Positions 33,808-40,182 of a stretch of DNA of 40,182 bases are shown here, in pieces; within the stretch, counting starts at the first letter, position 1; each line of letters opens with the position of its first letter. This DNA is from Candidatus Omnitrophota bacterium. Lineage in GTDB: Bacteria; Omnitrophota; Gorgyraeia; Duberdicusellales; 4484-171. The notes beneath the pieces were generated by a model that was not told the DNA's origin, did no database searches, and worked only from the letters and a program-made list of their open reading frames with translations. The translations under genes were made by a program, and so were the position numbers. The stretch is from assembly GCA_003565945.1 (NCBI GenBank), contig PXAH01000145.1, positions 1 to 40,182 on the forward strand, in the 5' to 3' direction.

Positions 33808-34706
33808 TAAAAAAAATCGCGATAATTGGAGCCGGAGGAGTGGGCTCTGCCTTAGCTTTTAATCTTTTAGAACGCTTTCCTCTTGAAAGCCTTGTTTTAG
33901 TAGACATAAAAGAAGATAGGGCTAAAGCAGTAGCTTATGATTTAGAAGATACTCGAGGTATATTAAATTTTTCTACTGTTATTGAGGGAACTTCCGATTA
34001 TTCATTAATTAAAAATTCAGACATTGTAGTTTTTTCAGCTGGGATTCCACGCCGTCAGGGGATGACTCGCTTGGATCTTCTTAAAGTAAACTCCGGTATC
34101 GCCCAAAGTGCGGCTTCAGAAATTAAAAAATACTGTCCAAAAAGCATCGTTATAGCTGTAACTAACCCTCTTGATGTTATTACCTATCTAATTTTAAAAA
34201 AGACAAGGTTTTCACGCCAAAAAGTTATCGGAATGGGTTCATCTCTGGACAGCAGCCGTCTTTTAAATATATTATTTAAAGATACCGGTGTTTCAGCTGC
34301 GTCCTGGCAATCTTTTGCTTTTGGCCCTCATAGTAAGGATATGCTTATAGAGTTTGGTTCGGGAAGTTACCCGCTAAATACAGCTAAACTGAAGGCAGCC
34401 GAAAAAAAAGTAAAGTCAAGAGGGGCTAAAATTGTTAACTTGCTTAAAGATAAAAGTGCTGTTTTTGGGCCGGCTTTAGCTTGTTCCAAGTTAATCGAAG
34501 CTATTGCTTTTGACAAGGGCCATATAATTCCTGTTTCAGTTTTACTGAAGGGGGAATATGGGATAAATGATGTTTGTGTGGGGGCCCCCTGCCTGATAAG
34601 GCGGCAGGGAGCGGTAGAGATAGTTAAGGGCCTGCTTACTCCCGCGCAAAAAAATAAGCTTAAAAAAGTTAGTTTTTCCCTAAAAGAAACCCTAAAAAGC
34701 TTATAG
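33804..34706 (+). CDS. Malate/lactate dehydrogenase family, probably malate dehydrogenase
   Basis: It likely interconverts malate and oxaloacetate with NAD(H). The 300-residue product starts with the Rossmann glycine motif IGAGGVGSALAFNLL. It has AGIPRRQGMTRLDLL, whose arginines fit malate rather than lactate enzymes, then VTNPLDVITYL and LDSSRLL with the Asp/Arg pair. The catalytic His176 is present, but the usual His-Gly-Asp becomes His-Ser-Lys (176-178), an odd substitution beside the active site. Overlap with the isocitrate dehydrogenase gene (ATGA) argues for coordinated production. Confidence 0.82.
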   Translation: MIKKIAIIGAGGVGSALAFNLLERFPLESLVLVDIKEDRAKAVAYDLEDTRGILNFSTVIEGTSDYSLIKNSDIVVFSAGIPRRQGMTRLDLLKVNSGIAQSAASEIKKYCPKSIVIAVTNPLDVITYLILKKTRFSRQKVIGMGSSLDSSRLLNILFKDTGVSAASWQSFAFGPHSKDMLIEFGSGSYPLNTAKLKAAEKKVKSRGAKIVNLLKDKSAVFGPALACSKLIEAIAFDKGHIIPVSVLLKGEYGINDVCVGAPCLIRRQGAVEIVKGLLTPAQKNKLKKVSFSLKETLKSL

Positions 34707-34720
34707 GTTTTCCTTTTTCA

Positions 34721-35173
34721 ATGATTAGGAAAGCAAAAATTAGTCAAGGCGAAGAGATACAAAGGCTTATTGGGCTGGGAGTTGAGAAAAAGCTTGTTTT
34801 AGAGCGCTCTTTGAATCATATTTATGAAAATATAAGGGATTTTTGGGTTTTTCTTAAAAAGGGAAAAGTGGTAGGTTGCTGCGGGCTTCATGTAGTGGGA
34901 TGGCAGTCTCTAGCCGAAATAAAATCATTAGTAGTCGACCCAAGTTTCCAAAAAAAAGGGATTGGATCCAGACTAATTCAAAGTTCGCTCAAAGAAGCTA
35001 AGAGCTTGGGAGTGGATAAAGTTTTTGCTTTAACTTTTTCAAGCTCTTTTTTTAAAAAACAAGGTTTTAAAAAAATAAGTAAAAATCGTTTGCCGCATAA
35101 AATCTGGACCGAATGCGTAAATTGTAAATATTTTCCTGATTGCCGGGAAGAAGCTGTAATTATCAAGCTTTAA
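34721..35173 (+). CDS. N-acetyltransferase, short N-acetylglutamate synthase-like
   Basis: This GNAT-fold protein of 150 residues resembles the short ArgA-type N-acetylglutamate synthases. The first half carries RSLNHIYENIRDFWVF, and the acetyl-CoA loop region is VVDPSFQKKGIGSRLIQSSL. The C-terminus has FFKKQGFKKISKNRLPHKIW, then a cysteine cluster CVNCKYFPDC (three Cys) typical of this subgroup. It lacks the N-terminal kinase-like domain of classical ArgA, as short forms do. The 2-oxoglutarate/glutamate context of the preceding genes fits a role in arginine synthesis. Activity on glutamate is inferred. Confidence 0.78.
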   Translation: MIRKAKISQGEEIQRLIGLGVEKKLVLERSLNHIYENIRDFWVFLKKGKVVGCCGLHVVGWQSLAEIKSLVVDPSFQKKGIGSRLIQSSLKEAKSLGVDKVFALTFSSSFFKKQGFKKISKNRLPHKIWTECVNCKYFPDCREEAVIIKL

Positions 35174-35203
35174 GGGTTGCGGTTAACTGGTGATTGGTAG
35201 GCA

Positions 35204-35286
35204 ATCATCGAATTTACCAATCCCTACGAATATACGAATTAATTTTTTTATTCGTAAATTCGTAATAGATTCGTACATTCGTTGAT
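35204..35286 (+). repeat. Palindromic AT-rich repeat R2 (before acyl-CoA dehydrogenase)
   Basis: The outer arms at 35204-35223 and 35267-35286 match at 16 of 20 positions. The inner arms ACGAATATACGAAT (35226-35239) and ATTCGTAAATTCGT (35250-35263) match at 13 of 14. The right half is nearly identical to R3. It lies in the 165-base gap between the acetyltransferase and acyl-CoA dehydrogenase genes. The loop is a T-rich run of about ten bases. It could fold as a long hairpin in RNA, or be a nonautonomous mobile element. Confidence 0.75.
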
Positions 35287-35338
35287 GGAGCTCCGTAATT
35301 GCTGATGGTAACTAATCAATCAATACAGGAGGTAGGTG

Positions 35339-36502
35339 ATGTCTTTAGTAGAATATCCTTTCACTGAAGAGCAAAAAATGCTTAGGGATTTAGTTCGTCA
35401 GATTGCTGAGGAAAAAATTCAACCAGTATCAAGAGAGTCTGACGAAAAAGAAGAGCTTCCGGTTGAAATAATAAAGGTTTTGGCTCAATCTGATTTATTT
35501 TCTTTGTGTATCCCCTCTCAGTATGGAGGCATGGGCACGGGCCTTACTGATTTGTGTATAGCAACCGAAGAGATTTCCCGTGTTGACGGGGGAATTGCTA
35601 CTTCTTATGCTGCTTCTTTTCTGGGAATGTTTCCTATACTTTTATTCGGTACCGAAGAGCAAAAGAAGAAATATCTTCCGGCGATTGCTTCTGGAGAAAA
35701 ATTGACCGCCTTTGCTTTAACCGAACCGGAAGCAGGCTCAGACGCTTCAGCCGTAAAAACTACTGCCAAAAAGGAAGGGGATTTTTATGTCTTAAATGGC
35801 ACAAAGCATTTCATCACCAACGGAGGGGACGCTGATATTTATACGGTAATCGCTGCTACGGATAAAAAGAAAGGCCCGCGGGGGATGTCAGCTTTTATTG
35901 TTGAGAAAGGTACCGGGGGTTTTAATTTCGGCAAAAAAGAAGAAAAAATGGGAATTCGTGCTTCTTCTACAGGAGAATTGATTTTTGATGATGCCAAGGT
36001 ACCTGCCGCTAATCTTCTCGGCCAAAGAGAGGGCATAGGCTTTATCGCTACCATGAAGACTTTTGATCAATCACGTCCCGGCGTTGCCGCTCAGGCAGTA
36101 GGTATAGCCCAAGGATCTTTAGAGTCTGCCATAAAGTACGCTCATCAACGTGTACAGTTTGGACAGCCAATAACTTCGTTTCAAGGGATACAATGGATGC
36201 TCGCTGACATGGCAACTAAGACCGAAGCGGCAAGAAGTTTAGTTTATGCTACCGCCGGTATGGTTGACCGAGGCCTAAAGAATGTAGGAGCAGCGTCGGC
36301 GGCGGCAAAGCTTTTTGCTTCAGATGTAGCTATGGAAGTTTCAACTGATGCGGTTCAGATTTATGGCGGTTACGGTTATATGCGTGAATATCCAGTTGAG
36401 AAATTTATGCGTGATGCTAAAATTACCCAAATTTATGAAGGTACTAATCAAATTCAGAAAAACATTATTGCCCTTAACTTAATTAAAAAATACGCCAAGT
36501 AA
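35339..36502 (+). CDS. Acyl-CoA dehydrogenase, short-chain type
   Basis: This FAD flavoprotein oxidises acyl-CoA to trans-2-enoyl-CoA with an electron-transfer flavoprotein, or runs in reverse in fermenters. The 387-residue product has [20 protein letters not shown], the second family segment [20 protein letters not shown] and the C-terminal [17 protein letters not shown]. The likely catalytic base is Glu367, as in butyryl-CoA dehydrogenases. The ATG at 35339 is chosen over the GTG just before it, because AGGAGGT ends six bases upstream. No etfAB or other beta-oxidation gene is nearby, so the exact substrate is open. Confidence 0.9.
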   Translation: MSLVEYPFTEEQKMLRDLVRQIAEEKIQPVSRESDEKEELPVEIIKVLAQSDLFSLCIPSQYGGMGTGLTDLCIATEEISRVDGGIATSYAASFLGMFPILLFGTEEQKKKYLPAIASGEKLTAFALTEPEAGSDASAVKTTAKKEGDFYVLNGTKHFITNGGDADIYTVIAATDKKKGPRGMSAFIVEKGTGGFNFGKKEEKMGIRASSTGELIFDDAKVPAANLLGQREGIGFIATMKTFDQSRPGVAAQAVGIAQGSLESAIKYAHQRVQFGQPITSFQGIQWMLADMATKTEAARSLVYATAGMVDRGLKNVGAASAAAKLFASDVAMEVSTDAVQIYGGYGYMREYPVEKFMRDAKITQIYEGTNQIQKNIIALNLIKKYAK

Positions 36503-36614
36503 AAATAAAGAAATAGCCGAAAAACCCTAAATCCCAACCTAACAACTTGACCAGAATAACTGAAAGATTGAATTTAGAGTTTGTCAAGGCAGTTAAGCTA
36601 ATGAGGATGCTTAG

Positions 36615-37121
36615 ATGAAGAACATCTATCTAGTTGGTTTTATGGGTACAGGAAAAACTACGGTAGGCAGAATTTTAGCCGGTAAGTTAGGCAAAGATTT
36701 TGTTGAGATGGATGAAGCTATTGAGAAAAAAGAAGGTAGGCGAATAAAGGATATTTTTGCCTCCGAAGGCGAAGGTTATTTTCGCCGGCTGGAGCGGGAG
36801 TTATTAAAAAAAATATCTTCTCAGCTGGATTTAGTAGTCAGTTGTGGAGGAGGGTTGGTTTGCGATTCAGCTAATTTGAAAATACTTAAAAATACTGGTC
36901 ATTTGTTTTCGCTTTTTGCTTCGCCTTCGGTTATTTTTGAAAGAATTAAGGGTTCCAACAATCGCCCCCTTCTTAGCGTTAGCGACCCCTTAGCTGAAAT
37001 CAAGAGGCTTCTTAATTTACGAGAGCCATACTATCGCCAGGCCGGAATACAAATAGATACTGACCAAATAAACCCTCAGGAAGTTGCCGGGCGCATTTTA
37101 AGGTTATTAGATAATGGCTAA
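36615..37121 (+). CDS. aroK: Shikimate kinase
   Basis: It phosphorylates shikimate at O3 in the chorismate pathway. The 168-residue product starts NIYLVGFMGTGKTTVGR (P-loop), then EMDEAIEKKEGRRIKDIF with the shikimate-binding Asp. It also has FRRLERELL, the CGGGLV glycine loop and NNRPLL of the lid. A 112-base gap precedes it, with only short inverted repeats TTGAC/GTCAA and TAACTG/CAGTTA that partly exclude each other. The stop overlaps dprA by eight bases. Confidence 0.95.
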   Translation: MKNIYLVGFMGTGKTTVGRILAGKLGKDFVEMDEAIEKKEGRRIKDIFASEGEGYFRRLERELLKKISSQLDLVVSCGGGLVCDSANLKILKNTGHLFSLFASPSVIFERIKGSNNRPLLSVSDPLAEIKRLLNLREPYYRQAGIQIDTDQINPQEVAGRILRLLDNG

Positions 37122-37995
37122 AAAAGGCTCCATACTTTTAAATCTCGCCGGTTTGACGCCCGCTAAAACCAAAAAAATTGTTGATAATCTGCCTGATGTG
37201 GATGAAGTTTTCAAGATAAAACAGTTTCGGCGCGGCCAGTTTCCTTTTTTAAGCTCTGCTGATATCGAGAAAATTTTAACTTTGCGAAATTCAAATTTAT
37301 TTAGTCACGAATTGCGGTTAATTGAGGAAAGCAAGGTAGAAGTCATAGATATTTTTGATGCATCTTACCCTCACTTATTAAAAGAGATACCATCGCCTCC
37401 TTTGCTTTTGTACGCGAAAGGAAATATCCAGCTGTTGTCTGCCCAATCAATAGCTGTCGTGGGGACTCGGCTTCCCAGTCAATACGGTAAAACAATGGCT
37501 TTTGATTTTTCCCGGGAACTATCCTTGGCCGGATTGGCTATTGTTTCCGGCCTTGCCCGGGGTATAGATACCTATGCTCACAAGGGTGCTTTGGAGACTG
37601 GAGGGTTGACGGTGGCTGTTTTAGGCAGCGGCCTAAATCATGTTTATCCTCACCAGAACCGGGAGCTTGCTTCAGAAATTTTTAAAAAAGGCTTGTTAGT
37701 TTCAGAATATCCTTTAAATACAATGCCTTTGCCGGAGAATTTCCCCCGCCGGAACAGAATAATTAGTGGTCTATCAAAAGGGGTGGTTGTAGTTGAGGCT
37801 GCTTCTCGTAGTGGGGCGTTAATTACAGCTAATTTCGCGGTTAATCAAAACCGGGAAGTTTTTGCCGTACCCGGGCCTGTAGGCAGGGGTCAAAATAAAG
37901 GCACCCACTCCTTAATTAAGGAAGGGGCTATGCTGGTTGATTCGGTAGAAGATATATTAGAAGAAATAAATATATTACAGGGATATACACAGTAA
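37114..37995 (+). CDS. dprA: DNA processing protein DprA
   Basis: DprA binds incoming single-stranded DNA and loads RecA during natural transformation. The 293-residue product has the Rossmann-like core: VGTRLPSQYG, SGLARGID (145-152), LGSGLNHVYPHQNREL, FPRRNRIISGLS and VVEAASRSGALITANFA. The C-terminal winged-helix domain seen in some family members appears absent, because the protein ends about 20 residues after the Rossmann core (GTHSLIKEGAMLV). It overlaps aroK by eight bases and precedes topA, a pairing common in bacteria. With pilT upstream it hints at DNA uptake capacity. Confidence 0.94.
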   Translation: MAKKGSILLNLAGLTPAKTKKIVDNLPDVDEVFKIKQFRRGQFPFLSSADIEKILTLRNSNLFSHELRLIEESKVEVIDIFDASYPHLLKEIPSPPLLLYAKGNIQLLSAQSIAVVGTRLPSQYGKTMAFDFSRELSLAGLAIVSGLARGIDTYAHKGALETGGLTVAVLGSGLNHVYPHQNRELASEIFKKGLLVSEYPLNTMPLPENFPRRNRIISGLSKGVVVVEAASRSGALITANFAVNQNREVFAVPGPVGRGQNKGTHSLIKEGAMLVDSVEDILEEINILQGYTQ

Positions 37996-38034
37996 TCAAC
38001 GCAATCAACGAATGTGCGAATCAATTACGAAGCT

Positions 38035-38117
38035 ATCAACGAATTTACGAATCTCTACGAATATACGAATTAATTTTCTTATTCGTAAATTCGTATTAGA
38101 TTCGTACATTCGCTGAT
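38035..38117 (+). repeat. Palindromic AT-rich repeat R3 (dprA-topA gap)
   Basis: The outer arms ATCAACGAATTTACGAATCT (38035-38054) and AGATTCGTACATTCGCTGAT (38098-38117) are complementary at 18 of 20 positions. The inner arms ACGAATATACGAAT (38057-38070) and ATTCGTAAATTCGT (38081-38094) are complementary at 13 of 14. It is the best-preserved copy of the R family. More degenerate units (AATCAACGAATGTGCGAATC) lie just to its left within the 176-base gap. No T-run follows, so it is not a simple terminator. Confidence 0.78.
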
Positions 38118-38171
38118 AGAACGATACCTATGTGAACTTGAAGTTAAAGAGGTAAAAAGGCGGTCTCATAA

Positions 38172-40118
38172 ATGGGAAAATATTTAGTTATTGTTGAATC
38201 TCCGACTAAGGCCAGGACTATTTCTTCCTTTTTGGGTAATGAATATGAAATAGTTTCCTCCAAAGGCCATGTGGTTGATTTACCTTCCAGTAAGCTTGCG
38301 GTAGATACGGATGGTGATTTTAGCCCTCGCTACACAACTTTGCCGGCTAAGAAAAAAATTATTGCTGATTTAAAGAAGAAAGCTAAAGGAAAAGAAGCGG
38401 TTTTTTTAGCCACAGATCCTGACCGGGAGGGTGAGGCTATCAGCTGGCATATACAAGATAAGCTAAAGGAAAAAGGCCGTCTTTTCCACCGGGTTATTTT
38501 TCATGAGATAACCGAAGAGGCAATAAAGGAGGCCTTATTTAATCCGGCCGAACTTGACCTAAAAAAAGTTGAAGCACAAATGGCGAGAAGAGTCTTGGAT
38601 AGGGTGGTAGGTTACCGGCTTTCTCCGATTTTGTGGAAAAAAATTGTTCGCGGCCTGTCAGCCGGGCGGGTTCAATCGGTAGCTTTACGCTTTATAGTCG
38701 AGAAAGAAAGAGAAATCGAGAAGTTTATTCCGGAGATAACTTATAGCCTTGAGGCAGACCTAAATTATAAAAATAGCACTTTTAAGGCTAAGTTAAGGAA
38801 ATATAAAAAGCAAAGCGGTATATTCAAAAAGAAAGAAGAGGCTCAAAAGTGTAAACAAGAATTAATTAAAAGTAATTTTTTAGTTGATTCTGTGCAAACA
38901 AGAAAAACCAAGCGTAAACCCTATCCGCCTCATATAACTTCTTCTTTGCAACAAGAAGCTTTTAACCGCTTAGGATTTTCAGCTCAAAAAACCATGATTG
39001 TGGCTCAACAGCTCTATGAAGGTATAAGTTTAAATGGGAAGAATTCAGGCCTGATAACTTATATGCGGACTGATTCTTTCAGTGTCAGTCAGAAAGCGGA
39101 AGAAGCCGTGAAAAAATTTATTGCCGCCTCCTTTGGGAAAGATTTTGTATTAGAAAAAACCTATAAACACAAAAAGAAAAAAGGTGCTCAGCAGGCCCAT
39201 GAGGCTATTCGCCCCACTGATCCAGCTCGCCAGCCTGATCATATCCGGCAGTATCTAACAGATGAGCAGTTTAAACTTTATGAGTTAATTTGGCGCCGCT
39301 TTACGGCCGCTTTCATGTCCGAGGCAATTTTTGAGCAAAAAAAGGTAAAGATAAAAGCTGGAAGCGCTCTATTTTCAGCCGAAGACAAAAGAATGCTTTT
39401 TGCTGGCTTTTTAAAACTTTATCCTGAACCGCAAGATTCTTACCTGCCGGATTTAAAAAAGGGTGATCAGCTTAAGCTAGAAGGCCTTGAGGTAAAAAAG
39501 CATTCAACAAAACCACCGGCTCGCTACAACGACGCGTCTTTAATTAAAACCCTGGAAGAGAAGGGTATTGGCCGCCCCTCAACTTATGCTCCCACCATAT
39601 TTACTTTAATTAAAAGGAATTATGCCCGCCGGGAAAGAAATGCTTTATTTCCCACAGATTTGGGGATAAAGGTAGCTGATTTTTTGATAAAGCATTTTAA
39701 TGACATTATGGATTACGGGTTTACTGCCGATATGGAAAAAAATCTCGACAAGGTAGAGGAAGGTGAGTTTACCTGGAATCAAATACTTAAGGATTTTTAT
39801 CCCGGATTTCAGAAGCAAGTTGAAAAAGTGTCGAAAGAAACCAAAAAAGAAGTAGTTTATGCTGATAAAAAATGTCCTTCTTGCGGAGGAGGAATGGTTA
39901 TTAAGTGGTCGCGCAAAGGGAAATTTTTAAGCTGTGAGCATTTTCCCTCTTGCCGTTACGCCGAAAGTATAACTACGGGGATTAAATGCCCTACCTGTAA
40001 AAAGGGGGAGGTTATTCGTCGCCGTAACCGGCGCGGCCAAAATTTTTACGGCTGTACAAATTTTCCTGAATGCCGCTATACGATTCGCAGTCTCGATCAA
40101 TTAAAGAATACCTCTTAG
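38172..40118 (+). CDS. topA: DNA topoisomerase I (type IA)
   Basis: It relaxes negative supercoils by single-strand passage. The 648-residue product begins with the Toprim domain (VIVESPTKARTISSFLG, ATDPDREGEAISWH). The conserved LSAGRVQSVALR precedes the active-site segment GLITYMRTDSFS, with the nucleophile at Tyr297. GIGRPSTYAPTI follows. The C-terminus has two four-cysteine zinc fingers (from CPSCGGGM and CPTCKKGE), each ending in CxYxI/CRYAES-like text. It is shorter than E. coli topA, which has more C-terminal zinc repeats. No strong Shine-Dalgarno is seen. Confidence 0.97.
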   Translation: MGKYLVIVESPTKARTISSFLGNEYEIVSSKGHVVDLPSSKLAVDTDGDFSPRYTTLPAKKKIIADLKKKAKGKEAVFLATDPDREGEAISWHIQDKLKEKGRLFHRVIFHEITEEAIKEALFNPAELDLKKVEAQMARRVLDRVVGYRLSPILWKKIVRGLSAGRVQSVALRFIVEKEREIEKFIPEITYSLEADLNYKNSTFKAKLRKYKKQSGIFKKKEEAQKCKQELIKSNFLVDSVQTRKTKRKPYPPHITSSLQQEAFNRLGFSAQKTMIVAQQLYEGISLNGKNSGLITYMRTDSFSVSQKAEEAVKKFIAASFGKDFVLEKTYKHKKKKGAQQAHEAIRPTDPARQPDHIRQYLTDEQFKLYELIWRRFTAAFMSEAIFEQKKVKIKAGSALFSAEDKRMLFAGFLKLYPEPQDSYLPDLKKGDQLKLEGLEVKKHSTKPPARYNDASLIKTLEEKGIGRPSTYAPTIFTLIKRNYARRERNALFPTDLGIKVADFLIKHFNDIMDYGFTADMEKNLDKVEEGEFTWNQILKDFYPGFQKQVEKVSKETKKEVVYADKKCPSCGGGMVIKWSRKGKFLSCEHFPSCRYAESITTGIKCPTCKKGEVIRRRNRRGQNFYGCTNFPECRYTIRSLDQLKNTS

Positions 40119-40182
40119 TTAAGTGGGTGGTAGTATTGAAGGTTGAAGGGTTGCGTAGCTCGAATCGTTGAACGTTGAAAGG
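40119..40182 (+). other. Window end after topA with short GTTGAA repeats
   Basis: The last 64 bases contain GTTGAA-type units (GGTTGAAGGGTTG, then CGTTGAACGTTGAAAGG). They resemble the GTTGAACGTAGAACG text inside the rplL-rpoB inverted repeat. No gene start and no terminator are visible before the window ends. Confidence 0.4.

Noticed and set aside
36547-36575. TTGACC upstream of aroK as a promoter
   Set aside because: The best -10 candidate at 17 bases (GAATTT) matches TATAAT at only two positions, and the TTGAC is part of a short inverted repeat.
20593-38117. Three R repeats as parts of a CRISPR array
   Set aside because: The copies are 3-15 kb apart, palindromic, and lack regular spacers.

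Overview
The window is a bacterial chromosome segment in which every recognisable gene lies on the + strand. It looks like a metagenome-type lineage of the PVC superphylum or a neighbouring candidate phylum. The closest match to my memory is Omnitrophota, but this is a guess from protein character and gene content, not a computed placement. No rRNA, tRNA, CRISPR array, transposase or phage gene was seen, and no gene-free stretch exceeds about 212 bases.

Region 1 (1-28601) is an almost unbroken transcription/translation superoperon. It runs L1-L10-L7/L12-rpoB-rpoC, then the str cluster (S12-S7-EF-G-EF-Tu), the S10 cluster (S10-L3-L4-L23-L2-S19-L22-S3-L16-L29-S17), the spc cluster (L14-L24-L5-S14-S8-L6-L18-S5-L15-secY-adk-L36) and the alpha cluster (S13-S11-S4-rpoA-L17). 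Many junctions overlap by 1-22 bases, which implies translational coupling. L30 (rpmD), map and infA are missing from their usual places. L10 and L17 have long charged tails and L3 has a charged insertion.

Region 2 (28612-37995) is a tightly packed metabolic run. It holds an aspartate-type aminotransferase, a LeuC/LeuD-type aconitase-family dehydratase split by a pilT ATPase, an isocitrate-type dehydrogenase, a malate/lactate-type dehydrogenase, a short N-acetylglutamate synthase, an acyl-CoA dehydrogenase, shikimate kinase and DprA. Together the dehydratase, isocitrate dehydrogenase and acetyltransferase suggest citrate to 2-oxoglutarate to glutamate/N-acetylglutamate. The malate dehydrogenase and aminotransferase handle oxaloacetate/aspartate. 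Region 3 (38172-40118) is DNA topoisomerase I.

The most unusual content is in the gaps. Four gaps of the ribosomal operon (rpsJ-rplC, rpsH-rplF, rpsM-rpsK, rpsD-rpoA) hold members of one structured repeat family. Each has a closing stem, and the full members carry three hairpins. They fill the space from the upstream stop codon to the Shine-Dalgarno or start of the next gene. Outer frame and central hairpin are shuffled independently between members, and in two members an identical 50-bp central hairpin lies in opposite orientations. A fifth gap (rpsS-rplV) holds a branched element that shares short words with the family. Three other gaps (rpsN-rpsH, argA-acyl-CoA dehydrogenase, dprA-topA) carry a second palindromic family built from ATTCGTAAATTCGT-like units. 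Smaller inverted or tandem repeats sit in the rplL-rpoB and rpsL-rpsG gaps.
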